NCBI GenBank assembly: GCA_934754355.1
Contig: CAKVID010000001.1
Location: 256,397-320,396, forward strand
From: an uncultured Clostridia bacterium
GTDB lineage: Bacteria > Bacillota > Clostridia > Christensenellales > UBA1242
DNA length: 64,000 bases
Direction: 5' to 3'
A program made the position numbers and the translations under genes. Below, piece by piece: positions 55,905 to 63,778 of this stretch. The notes beneath the pieces were generated by a model, which was not told the origin of the DNA, did no database searches, and was given only the letters and a program-made list of their open reading frames with translations. The stretch's first letter is position 1. Each line of letters opens with the position of its first letter.

Positions 55905-56732
55905 CTAACTATTTTCTCTCATTTGATAAAATAAATATTGTTGTGCATATCCAGATAAATCGCCAAATTCTTTGACAAATTCTTCTGAAATCTTGCTTGC
56001 ATCAGATAATGATGTAGAATGAATTTTGTTGTAAACTTTGATTATCCAAGTATCAGTAGGAAATACATCAGTCTTGTGATAACCAAATAACAAAATACAA
56101 TCTGCTACCTTTCTGCCTACACCTTTGAGTGTCATTAGTTTCTTTCTTGCATCAATTGTAGACATATTCTGAATACTAGCAATAAATTCGTAATCAAGTA
56201 CAGCAATTGTATCAAATAAATACTTATCTCTATAACCACAACCAATATTTTTGAAAAATTCCAGCGGAATTATCTTCAATTGTTCTAGAGTTGGGAATGC
56301 GAAATAATCACCACAATCAGTACCATAACCGCTACAAATTTTCTCAATAATTGACTTAATTCTAGGAATATTATTATTCTGAGAAATTATAAATTCAATT
56401 ATCATCTCTAGAGGGTCGCTATTTAATATTCTAATACCTTTGCCATATTCAATTGCTTCCGATAAGTTTGGATACACACTCAAACTTAATTTTATTCTAG
56501 CATAGTTTGTACAAAAATCAAAGTATTTAATGAAATATTTTTTATCTTTGCAAAAAATTTTTGTACCATCATTCTGACAATATATATCCGCTTTGTGACC
56601 TAAACTATATACGGTATAGCCAAAATCCCTAACTTTGTATCTAAAGACTTGACCACACTCCAAGGTCTCTTTGATATCAAACTCATCGTTTGCTGGCACA
56701 TATATATAATTATCATATTCTATATATTCCAT
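55905..56732 (-). CDS. ogg: 8-oxoguanine DNA glycosylase (OGG/HhH-GPD)
   Basis: 275 aa. Bifunctional glycosylase/lyase of the OGG1 type that removes 8-oxoguanine. N-terminal OGG domain (FDIKETLECGQVFRY), then a helix-hairpin-helix with LKGVGRKVADCILLFG, which contains the catalytic Lys, and the catalytic Asp in FPTDTWI. The family is widespread in Clostridia. The Shine-Dalgarno sequence is weak (TTGGAA). It is upstream of the NYN gene. Confidence 0.92.
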   Translation of the reverse strand: MEYIEYDNYIYVPANDEFDIKETLECGQVFRYKVRDFGYTVYSLGHKADIYCQNDGTKIFCKDKKYFIKYFDFCTNYARIKLSLSVYPNLSEAIEYGKGIRILNSDPLEMIIEFIISQNNNIPRIKSIIEKICSGYGTDCGDYFAFPTLEQLKIIPLEFFKNIGCGYRDKYLFDTIAVLDYEFIASIQNMSTIDARKKLMTLKGVGRKVADCILLFGYHKTDVFPTDTWIIKVYNKIHSTSLSDASKISEEFVKEFGDLSGYAQQYLFYQMRENS

Positions 56733-56771
56733 TATTCCAAAAACCTATAAATTCTATATAAAAAAACGAAA

Positions 56772-56794
56772 ACCAACTAAGTTAATTAGTTGGT
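56772..56794 (-). terminator. Terminator of rplU-prp-rpmA
   Basis: ACCAACTAA-GTTAA-TTAGTTGGT, followed on the minus strand by a T-rich run. Confidence 0.8.
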
Positions 56795-56808
56795 CAAAAA
56801 ATCCAAAG

Positions 56809-57087
56809 TTATTTAACTGGGTAAACACTTACTCTTTTCTTATCTTTGGTTTCATTTTCAAATGCAACTTTACCATCAGTCAAAGCAAACAAAGTATAAT
56901 CTCTACCTACACCAACATTTGTGCCAGCATTAACTTTTGTTCCTCTTTGTCTAATGATAATAGATCCTGCAGATACAACTTGTCCATCTGCACATTTAAC
57001 ACCTAGACGCTTACTCTTAGAGTCACGACCGTTCTTAGAAGTACCTTGACCTTTCTTGTGAGCAAACAGTTGAATATATATAAACAT
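56809..57087 (-). CDS. rpmA: Ribosomal protein L27 with cleavable leader
   Basis: 92 aa. Large-subunit protein near the peptidyl-transferase centre. The N-terminus MFIYIQLFAHKKGQGTSKNG carries the extension of Bacillota L27, with a cleavage motif (IQLF-A before HKKG) that is removed by the Prp protease. Core NGRDSKSKRLGVK and RQRGTK are canonical. It overlaps prp by one base (TAATG). Confidence 0.97.
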   Translation of the reverse strand: MFIYIQLFAHKKGQGTSKNGRDSKSKRLGVKCADGQVVSAGSIIIRQRGTKVNAGTNVGVGRDYTLFALTDGKVAFENETKDKKRVSVYPVK

Positions 57088-57419
57088 TACTCTATTACCT
57101 CCATTGAAATATATTTAGAGTAGCCCTTCTGCAAATCTTCTATTGATACAAAAACTGTTTCAAATAATATTTGCGATTGATTTAATTTATTATCATCAAT
57201 ATTCTTTGGCAACTCAAATTTTATGTTTCCATCATCTAATTGTCGTTCCAATTTTGCATTAATATGTAGAACTTCTGTCAGTCCTAAATAACAAGATTGA
57301 ACAATTCCAGAAATGGTTGCACATAAGACATCTTTGCCAAATTCATCGTAGCCAGTATGACCACTGCACTCTAATTTAACAAATTTGCCGTTAGTTTTAA
57401 AAAACTTTAAAATAGTCAT
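57087..57419 (-). CDS. prp: Ribosomal-processing cysteine protease Prp
   Basis: 110 aa. Cleaves the N-terminal extension of L27. The catalytic H21 (SGHTGY) and C33 (DVLCA) are both present. Encoded between rplU and rpmA, as in most Bacillota, with a two-base gap from rplU. The presence of the L27 extension and of Prp agree. Confidence 0.95.
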   Translation of the reverse strand: MTILKFFKTNGKFVKLECSGHTGYDEFGKDVLCATISGIVQSCYLGLTEVLHINAKLERQLDDGNIKFELPKNIDDNKLNQSQILFETVFVSIEDLQKGYSKYISMEVIE

Positions 57420-57421
57420 AA

Positions 57422-57727
57422 TTATTTAACCGAAACAATTTTTAGTGCTGTATAAGGTTGTCTATGACCTTGTTTTCTACGATAGTTCTTTTTAGCTTTG
57501 TATTTGAATACAACAACTTTATCTTCTTTTCCATGGCTTAATACCTCTGCAACTACTTCAGCATTTTTTACCAATGGACTTCCGTTTGTAACTTTGTCTC
57601 CATCAACTAGCATAAGTGTGTCCAAATTAATTTTGTCACCAACTTTAGCGTCTAGTTTCTCAACATTGATTACATCGTTCTCGCAAACTTTATATTGTTT
57701 GCCTCCTGTTGTAACTATAGCGTACAT
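57422..57727 (-). CDS. rplU: Ribosomal protein L21
   Basis: 101 aa. Starts MYAIVTTGGKQYKV and ends YKAKKNYRRKQGHRQPYT followed by ALKIVSVK, all canonical. First gene of rplU-prp-rpmA. AGGAGG lies before the start, at a somewhat long distance. Preceded by a leader RNA and promoter. Confidence 0.97.
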   Translation of the reverse strand: MYAIVTTGGKQYKVCENDVINVEKLDAKVGDKINLDTLMLVDGDKVTNGSPLVKNAEVVAEVLSHGKEDKVVVFKYKAKKNYRRKQGHRQPYTALKIVSVK

Positions 57728-57812
57728 AATTCTTGTAAACCTCCTCTAACCAGACTCACTGTATAGGTATTAGCACTGCTAATTTTTAACCTTTTCCAAG
57801 TGGCTCATGTAG
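57728..57812 (-). ncRNA. Putative L21 leader
   Basis: The 5' untranslated region of rplU, about 80 nt, contains a hairpin (ATTAGC-AGT-GCTAAT) and other conserved-looking GC-rich runs. Leader RNAs that let L21 control its own operon are known at this place in Bacillota. Identity by position and structure only. Confidence 0.5.
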
Positions 57813-57841
57813 AATTTACCACAAAATCCCCTAAATGTCAA
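57813..57841 (-). promoter_or_regulatory. Promoter of rplU-prp-rpmA
   Basis: Minus strand TTGACA (57841-57836), 17 nt, TAAATT (57818-57813). Confidence 0.65.
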
Positions 57842-57998
57842 TAAATTTTTTAGATTTAGTTAAATAATTTATATATAATTACACAAATTACAATCAACAT
57901 AAATGGTTTTATTTTGATTGATAACAGATTAATACTAATTCAAAAGTATTTTTCTATTCAAAAAGAGCAAAACTAAATTATCAAAAAGGAATTGGATT

Positions 57999-58442
57999 AT
58001 GGATAAAAAACAATATGAAAACAACATAGAATTACTTGATGCGGCATACAAAAATGTACGAATGGCAAGTTTTGCAATTGATTGTATAATAGATAAAATA
58101 GAAAATAAATCACTAGAAGATTTATTAAGAAAACAAAATGATTGCTACCTTAATTATGTTGAAAAAATCGAGAAATTATCTGAAGAATTAAAACATAAAC
58201 CTAAAGATATAAATATCATGTTAAAAGGAATGTCTTTTGCTAGTATCAAGACCAAATCAATGATGAATAACGAAACCCCACACTTAGCAGAAATGCTGGT
58301 GCAAGGAACAACCATGGGAATAACTGACACTCTTAAAGCAAAGAGCGAATTTCCTAGCAACAATCAAAAACTTAATAGTATTGTAGACGAAATTGTTAAT
58401 TGTGAAGAAAAATTTGTTCAGTCTCTTAAAAATTTTTTATAA
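57999..58442 (+). CDS. Small helical (ferritin-like) protein, unknown
   Basis: 147 aa, predicted all-helical and mostly charged, with a segment EMLVQGTTMGITDTLKA in the third helix like that of ferritin-fold DUF2383-type proteins; no clear metal ligands can be named. Ribosome binding site AAGGA 8 nt upstream. It stands alone on the plus strand between rplU and smr, with no convincing promoter or terminator. Function unknown. Confidence 0.7.
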   Translation: MDKKQYENNIELLDAAYKNVRMASFAIDCIIDKIENKSLEDLLRKQNDCYLNYVEKIEKLSEELKHKPKDINIMLKGMSFASIKTKSMMNNETPHLAEMLVQGTTMGITDTLKAKSEFPSNNQKLNSIVDEIVNCEEKFVQSLKNFL

Positions 58443-58525
58443 TCATCTATAAATTTTTCACAAAATGAATAAGCAATTGATTGTCTTATAAAAATAGCAC
58501 TAGTTAATTTTACTAATGCTATTTT

Positions 58526-58861
58526 TTATATCAAGATTACACTTACACCACTATTAATACTAGATAGATTTTCATTTAGTATAATCTCTGGAGAAATACG
58601 CTCAATTTCTTTCACATCAGCATTGGTTTCTCCCCAATTCTCTCCAAACACATAAGTTATGATTGTTCCGCTCTTTTTTAATTTTGGCAAATACTCTTTA
58701 ACACCCTGTCTAATTGCTCCACCTTGACCATGTGAACCATATCCATGAATTATAACAATTACTCTATTACCAACCGCTCTAGAATATTTTATCTCTTCAT
58801 CAATCAAGAATAATGCATAGTCAACATTTGGATTATCTCTCTTTATATTGACTACTCTCAT
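58526..58861 (-). CDS. Smr-domain protein
   Basis: 111 aa. A bare Smr domain with the characteristic VIVIIHGYGSHGQGGAIRQGV and a C-terminal hydrophobic strand. Smr domains are RNA or DNA nucleases, as in MutS2 and SMR-type ribosome rescue factors; here there is no MutS part. It overlaps rsmD by four bases (ATGA) with GAGGGG upstream. Confidence 0.85.
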   Translation of the reverse strand: MRVVNIKRDNPNVDYALFLIDEEIKYSRAVGNRVIVIIHGYGSHGQGGAIRQGVKEYLPKLKKSGTIITYVFGENWGETNADVKEIERISPEIILNENLSSINSGVSVILI

Positions 58862-59418
58862 ATTCCCCTCGCTTTAGAAATATAATCTACAGTTATAGTT
58901 CCATACTTTTTTGTATCCAGCAATTCTAAATTCAAATTGGCTAGAAAGTCTTTGTCAAAATATTCTACATTGCTAGAATGCTCAAAAATTATTAATCCAT
59001 CATCATTTAATAGATTACATTCAACTATTTTCTTAATTGCAAGCACTCCAAAATCTGTAGCAAATGGTGGGTCAAGAAAAATAATATCAAAAGTATTGTT
59101 TTTGAGATTTTCGCAAGCAAGCAAATAATCACTTTTAATTAAATTGGCTTTTTCGCCCGTCTTTGCAAAGTTTCGATTGATTAATTTACAACTGTTCTCA
59201 TTATTATCTACAGTAACAACATATCCTGCCCCACGACTAATAAATTCAAGACTAATAGCACCAGTGCCACCAAACAAATCCAAACACTTAGCATTAGGAA
59301 TATTGAATTGAATTTTATTAAAAATACCTTCTCTGGCTCTATCAAGCGTAGGTCTAATATTATCTGCTTCAAAAGTTTCTAATTTCAATCCTCTATATTT
59401 GCCCGCAATAATTCTCAT
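58858..59418 (-). CDS. rsmD: 16S rRNA (guanine(966)-N2)-methyltransferase
   Basis: 186 aa. N-terminal MRIIAGKYRGLKLETFE, SAM-binding LDLFGGTGAISLEFISRGA and catalytic LDPPF. The start follows GAGGG. Followed by the Smr protein with a four-base overlap. The usual neighbour coaD is not seen. Confidence 0.95.
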   Translation of the reverse strand: MRIIAGKYRGLKLETFEADNIRPTLDRAREGIFNKIQFNIPNAKCLDLFGGTGAISLEFISRGAGYVVTVDNNENSCKLINRNFAKTGEKANLIKSDYLLACENLKNNTFDIIFLDPPFATDFGVLAIKKIVECNLLNDDGLIIFEHSSNVEYFDKDFLANLNLELLDTKKYGTITVDYISKARGI

Positions 59419-59477
59419 AATTCCCTCAATTTTTCACACTACTTAAAATCATTATTAGTATATACAATAAAAAAAAC

Positions 59478-59501
59478 AAATGCAAATGTATGTTTGCATT
59501 T
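59478..59501 (-). terminator. Terminator of alr
   Basis: AAATGCAAA-TGTATG-TTTGCATTT with an A run on the plus strand before it. Confidence 0.75.
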
Positions 59502-59564
59502 TGTTTTTGTATAATTATTATTTATTGTGAATATTTATCAAATATAAAGAATGTATAATTATGA

Positions 59565-60653
59565 TTAATTCTTTATTATATAATTCATTCGTTTATAATT
59601 AAATTTCAATAGTACTTCGTAAGGAGAAATATTAAGAGTATTTGCAATATCATAAAGAGTTATCTCATTGGTTTTTTGAACACCAAGCAGAACAACACTA
59701 TCACCAATTTTAGCACGAACTTTAGATAAGTCTACCATAAAACAATCCATACAAATATTGCCTACAATACTGCATTTTTCTCCATTAATAAGAACATAAA
59801 ATTTATTAGACAATCGCCTATCATAACCATCAGCATATCCCAGAGGAATTATGCCTATACTCATATTCTTTTTAGCAACATAAGTTCTATCGTAACCTAC
59901 ACTATCCCCTTTCTTTGCTTCAATAATATTTACTATTTGAGATTTAATACTAAGTACAAACTTATTCCCTATATTATTCTTTGTTCCACCATACAAAAGA
60001 AAACCATTTCTAACCATATTCATGTGAAATTTACTATCAAAGAGAGTAGCATAGGAATTTGCCATATGGAAAATAATTCCATCTTCTTTGACATATTTTT
60101 TGAATTGATTAAATCTTACAAATTGTTTTTTGATAAAACCAACATCATTATCTTTTGTAGCAAAATGGCTGTATACACCTTCAAGTTTAACATACTTACA
60201 ATTTTTTATGTATTTCAATCCTTCTCTAAATATTGCAATTGCTCTAAATCCATATCTATTTAGACCAGTATTTATTTGCATATGAACATTAATTGTTACT
60301 TCTTGTTTATTGCAAAAATCTATTATTTGAAGCAATTTTTCCAAATTTGAAATACTAATAGAAATATTACTTTTTGAACATATTTCAATATTATCTATAT
60401 CTATTACACCCAAAACTACAATAGGTGTTATTTTATCAAAAACTCTAATATTTAATGCCTCAAAAACACTAGAAACAGCGAAAAAATCAGCAATACCATA
60501 TAGCGTTTTGCAAACAGTCTCCACCCCTATTCCATAAGCATTTGCCTTAACAATTGCACACAATTTCGTATTCCTACCAAGAATACTTTTGATGTTATAA
60601 GCATTATTTTTTAATCTTTTTGTATCTACAATAAAATCACTAAAACTTTTCAT
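59565..60653 (-). CDS. alr: Alanine racemase
   Basis: 362 aa PLP enzyme that supplies D-Ala for peptidoglycan. PLP lysine K36 in IVKANAYGIG; the usual KANAYGHG has His where Ile stands here. The second catalytic residue Y254 lies in DSVGYDRTY, followed by IGIIPLGYADGY. The Shine-Dalgarno sequence is weak (AAGTAG). Monocistronic with a clear terminator. It cannot be excluded that it racemises another amino acid. Confidence 0.92.
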   Translation of the reverse strand: MKSFSDFIVDTKRLKNNAYNIKSILGRNTKLCAIVKANAYGIGVETVCKTLYGIADFFAVSSVFEALNIRVFDKITPIVVLGVIDIDNIEICSKSNISISISNLEKLLQIIDFCNKQEVTINVHMQINTGLNRYGFRAIAIFREGLKYIKNCKYVKLEGVYSHFATKDNDVGFIKKQFVRFNQFKKYVKEDGIIFHMANSYATLFDSKFHMNMVRNGFLLYGGTKNNIGNKFVLSIKSQIVNIIEAKKGDSVGYDRTYVAKKNMSIGIIPLGYADGYDRRLSNKFYVLINGEKCSIVGNICMDCFMVDLSKVRAKIGDSVVLLGVQKTNEITLYDIANTLNISPYEVLLKFNYKRMNYIIKN

Positions 60654-60977
60654 ACTACTTTTTTATGAATGAACACAAGTTTTTGTGCTTACTTTTTTAA
60701 TTTTGCTATTTTTTTCTTTTATTTATAATCTATCAAAAAAAATATTAATTATTTCAGTATAATTATTTAAAATAATTTATGTTTATAAAGTTTGTAATGA
60801 AATTTGGCTGTATAATTATACTATAATTACAATATTTATACTGCAAATAATTAAATTTAATTTATAAAACAAATAATTAATATACTTTCGCTTGTTAATT
60901 ATTAAAATACAAAATTATGTAAATTAAAAAATCAATAAAAAAAAGAGAGAATGTATCTCTCCTAAATAAACAATTAC
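60654..60977. other. AT-rich spacer alr / dut
   Basis: 324 bases with no credible ORF. Holds the dut terminator and presumably the alr promoter, which I could not place. A small palindrome CACAAgtttTTGTG is near 60672-60685. Confidence 0.45.
60945..60961 (-). terminator. Terminator of dut
   Basis: Minus strand GAGAGA-TACAT-TCTCTC followed by seven or more T. Confidence 0.7.
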
Positions 60978-61430
60978 TTACTTTCCAGTAGAACCATACC
61001 CACCAGTTCTAATATTTGTAATCTCTTCTTCATTATCCACTACAAGATAAGGCATAAATACCAATTGAGCGATTTTATCATTTTTCTTTATAACAAAATC
61101 TTCTGTGCCTCTATTTTTAAGTGCAACCCCTATATTTCCATCATTTTTTGGATTGGAATAGTAGTCTCCATCAATTAGTCCTACACTATTAGCCAAACAT
61201 ATATCCTTTCGTCCCATACTACTACGAATAAATAACAAAATACATTCATTATCATTACATTGAGCTTTCAAATTTGTCCAAATAGTAACTATTTGACCAG
61301 CTGGAATAACCGTATCAATTGGACTACATAAATCATAACCAGCAGAGAATTTTGTTCCTCTAACTGGCAAAACAATATCTTTTACACCATACTCAATAGC
61401 ATCATCTTTTACAATTTCAATCTTTCGCAT
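60978..61430 (-). CDS. dut: dUTP diphosphatase
   Basis: 150 aa trimeric dUTPase, hydrolyses dUTP to dUMP and so keeps uracil out of DNA. All five motifs are visible: AGYDLCSP, RSSMGRK, GLIDGDYYSN, RG..AQLVFMP-type, and TGGYGSTGK at the C-terminus. The longest frame opens at 61466, but GAGAGG precedes ATG 61430. Monocistronic. Chromosomal by gene context, just beyond the tRNA-Lys fragment. Confidence 0.95.
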   Translation of the reverse strand: MRKIEIVKDDAIEYGVKDIVLPVRGTKFSAGYDLCSPIDTVIPAGQIVTIWTNLKAQCNDNECILLFIRSSMGRKDICLANSVGLIDGDYYSNPKNDGNIGVALKNRGTEDFVIKKNDKIAQLVFMPYLVVDNEEEITNIRTGGYGSTGK

Positions 61431-61491
61431 AATTAACCTCTCAAAAAAACCACATTTACTATTCAAACTAGCAAACCAATTAACTAGTATA

Positions 61492-61521
61492 AGTATATCA
61501 AAAAAGGCAAAACCTTGTCAA
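61492..61521 (-). promoter_or_regulatory. Promoter of dut
   Basis: Minus strand TTGACA (61521-61516), 18 nt, TATACT (61497-61492). Confidence 0.7.
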
Positions 61522-61576
61522 AGAATTATAACCACAGGCCTTATTCAATTTCCAAATTATTAAGAGCAACAAAAAA

Positions 61577-61592
61577 ACACTCTTATGAGTGC
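61577..61592 (-). terminator. Terminator following the tRNA-Lys fragment
   Basis: Minus strand GCACTC-ATAA-GAGTGT followed by seven T, directly after the 3' end of the tRNA fragment. Confidence 0.75.
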
Positions 61593-61598
61593 TTTATT

Positions 61599-61643
61599 TA
61601 GTGCTCCCTCGGGGACTCGAACCCCGGACCCACCGATTAAGAG
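61599..61643 (-). pseudogene. 3' half of a tRNA-Lys (CTT), probable attachment site
   Basis: The minus strand reads the anticodon loop CTCTTAA, the 3' side of the anticodon stem, variable loop, a perfect T arm (CGGGG-TTCGAGT-CCCCG), the 3' acceptor strand AGGGAGC, a discriminator A and CTA in place of CCA. The 5' half is missing: bases before the anticodon loop (CACGC) do not pair with TCGGT and no D arm is present. Break in the anticodon loop is typical of attachment cores of tRNA-targeting integrases. The chromosome side (dut, and the tRNA terminator) lies left; the element lies right. Confidence 0.75.
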
Positions 61644-61862
61644 GCGTGCTGAAAACTTGTTAAAATGGTTTATTTTATGACTTAAAAACTCCTTTATTCC
61701 CTTATTTTACCTAGCAAATTCGTGTTATATAATTTTATTTCGTTTTATACTAAATCACATAATTTTATTTCAGTTTTTAGTGTTCAATTTTAGACGAGTT
61801 TGAAATGACCGAGTTTTAAAGAATTGTATTAAAAAAAATTCTCACTTTAAATATTCAGATAT
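61644..61862. other. Sequence right of the tRNA-Lys fragment
   Basis: About 220 AT-rich bases without a gene; ATAATTTTATTTC occurs twice here (near 61729 and 61758). Presumed inside end of the integrated element. No integrase gene is visible in the window. Confidence 0.4.
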
Positions 61863-61892
61863 TTGACAAAATTTGGCTTAAAGTTCTATAAT
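61863..61892 (+). promoter_or_regulatory. Promoter of the ABC transporter genes
   Basis: TTGACA (61863-61868), 18 nt, TATAAT (61887-61892): both hexamers perfect, 31 nt before the start. Confidence 0.8.
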
Positions 61893-61923
61893 TGAAAAGA
61901 CTGTTGTAAGGAATATATTTGTT

Positions 61924-62835
61924 ATGGAAAATGATATTATAGAAATTAAAAAACTTGATAAATCTTTTGGAGATATCCATGCTGTTGATAATTTATCATT
62001 TAAAGTTAAGCATGGTGAATTATTTGCGTTCCTTGGCGTAAATGGCGCTGGGAAAAGTACCACTATTTCAATCATGTGTGGAACTCTTAATAAAGATAAT
62101 GGAAAGGTCATAATAGATGGTAAAGATATTGACACTCAAATTTCAAGTATAACAAAAGAAATTGGTGTCGTTTTTCAAAACTCTGTTTTAGATAAAGTTT
62201 TAACTGTAAAAGATAATTTAATTTCCCGTGCTAGTCTTTATGAAATTTATGGACAAGAAGCCAATAAAAGAATTCTTGAACTTGCTGAACTTTTAGATTT
62301 TAAAAATTTACTCAATCGAACTATTGGAAAACTTTCAGGTGGACAAAGGCGAAGAATTGATGTTGCTAGAGCTCTTTTACACAATCCCCAAATACTAATA
62401 TTAGATGAACCAACTACTGGTCTTGACCCACAGACAAGAAAAACATTATGGTCTGTTATTGATAGTTGTAGAAAAAAACAAAATATGACAGTATTTTTAA
62501 CCACTCATTATATGGAAGAAGCATCTGATGCAGACTATGTTATTATTCTTGATAATGGCAAAATATCTGCCGAAGGAACTCCCTTAGACTTAAAAAACAA
62601 ATATTCGGGCGATTTTATAAATATTTATAATGAAACCGAAGAAAATGTTAAAAAATTAGGCGTCCCATATGAAAAAATAAGAGATTTTTTCAGGCTTGAA
62701 GTTAAAGATACCGAAGAAGCAAAAAATCTTATTATAAAATATCCAAAGTTATTTAAAGATTTTGAAATAACAAAAGGTAAAATGGATGATGTGTTTTTGG
62801 CTGTAACTGGTAAAAAACTCGTAGGAGGCAATTAA
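61924..62835 (+). CDS. ABC transporter ATP-binding protein (ABC-2 / drug exporter type)
   Basis: 303 aa. Walker A GVNGAGKST near residue 40, Q loop VFQNSVLD, signature LSGGQRRR, Walker B ILILDEPTTGLDPQ and the H switch TTHYMEE are intact; a C-terminal extension of about 85 residues is as in the DrrA/NodI/CcmA-like group. With the permease it forms an exporter, substrate unknown (drug, antimicrobial peptide or lipid). AAGGAA lies 10 nt before the start. It is one base upstream of the permease and both face away from the core genes, on the element side of the tRNA-Lys fragment, so probably acquired. Confidence 0.93.
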   Translation: MENDIIEIKKLDKSFGDIHAVDNLSFKVKHGELFAFLGVNGAGKSTTISIMCGTLNKDNGKVIIDGKDIDTQISSITKEIGVVFQNSVLDKVLTVKDNLISRASLYEIYGQEANKRILELAELLDFKNLLNRTIGKLSGGQRRRIDVARALLHNPQILILDEPTTGLDPQTRKTLWSVIDSCRKKQNMTVFLTTHYMEEASDADYVIILDNGKISAEGTPLDLKNKYSGDFINIYNETEENVKKLGVPYEKIRDFFRLEVKDTEEAKNLIIKYPKLFKDFEITKGKMDDVFLAVTGKKLVGGN

Positions 62836-62836
62836 G

Positions 62837-63718
62837 ATGAAGACTTTATTTTACTTAACCAAACGAAACATGAAAATGTTTTTTAAAGATAAAGGAATGT
62901 TCTTTACTTCTCTTATAACACCTATCATATTATTGGTATTATTTGTAACTTTTTTAGCTAAAATTTATAAACAAAGCTTACCAGCAGGACTTCCAGAGGG
63001 AATACAATATGGGATTGTAAACGGACAATTATTTTCATCTTTATTTGCTGTAAGTTGTGTAACCGTTGCTTTTTGTGCAAATATGCTTATGGTTTCCGAC
63101 AATGTTAATGGCACAAAAAAAGACATGTATATTACTCCAACTAAAAAATCTACCATTGCAATGTCATATTATTTTGCATCTTTATTTGCCACTTTGCTAG
63201 TTGCGCTTGTTGGCATAGTTGCATGTTTTATCTATATTGGAGCAACGGGTTGGTATATGTCATTTGGAGATGTAGTTTTAATTTTTATAGATTTATTTAT
63301 GCTTAGTCTGTTTGGAACAGCATTATCTTCAATTATAAACTGTTTTCTATCATCTCAAGGACAAATATCTGCTGTTGGAACTATTGTTAGTGCCGGGTAT
63401 GGCTTTATATGTGGAGCTTATATGCCTATATCTCAAATGGGCGCGGTTATGCAAAATGTTTTAGCATTTTTGCCCGGGACATATGGAACATCTCTACTTA
63501 AATATCATGCTTTGAATGGCGTATTTAGAGAAATGTCTAAACAAGGAATTTCTGCAGAGGTTATATCTGGCATAAAAGATAATATTGACTGCAATGTATA
63601 CTTTTTTGGCAATCAAGTAAGCATTGGAACCATGTATGGAATTATGATAGGCTCAATAATTTTGCTTATTGGTGCTTACATACTTATAAGCGTGTTAAGA
63701 GCCAAAAAGAAAAAATAA
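62837..63718 (+). CDS. ABC-2 type transporter permease
   Basis: 293 aa. Six membrane segments: one near residues 20-42, five more between about 70 and 290, the usual ABC-2 layout, with FISLITPIILLVLFVTF-like start (here FTSLITPIILLVLF) and a Lys-rich end. AGGAGG lies upstream, and only one base separates it from the ATPase gene. Partner of the preceding protein. Family members export drugs, lantibiotics or polysaccharide; the substrate is not evident. Confidence 0.92.
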   Translation: MKTLFYLTKRNMKMFFKDKGMFFTSLITPIILLVLFVTFLAKIYKQSLPAGLPEGIQYGIVNGQLFSSLFAVSCVTVAFCANMLMVSDNVNGTKKDMYITPTKKSTIAMSYYFASLFATLLVALVGIVACFIYIGATGWYMSFGDVVLIFIDLFMLSLFGTALSSIINCFLSSQGQISAVGTIVSAGYGFICGAYMPISQMGAVMQNVLAFLPGTYGTSLLKYHALNGVFREMSKQGISAEVISGIKDNIDCNVYFFGNQVSIGTMYGIMIGSIILLIGAYILISVLRAKKKK

Positions 63719-63731
63719 AAAATTTTAAAGC

Positions 63732-63765
63732 AAAAAAATACAACCAAGCAAGGTTGTATTTTTTT
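63732..63765. terminator. Bidirectional terminator after the permease
   Basis: AAAAAAATACAACC-aagcaa-GGTTGTATTTTTTT between converging genes. Confidence 0.85.
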
Positions 63766-63778
63766 GTGTTTTGTTTTC

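Noticed and set aside
61644..61862. Integrase or excisionase gene beside the tRNA-Lys fragment
   Set aside because: No frame of sufficient length on either strand; if it exists, it lies beyond the window.
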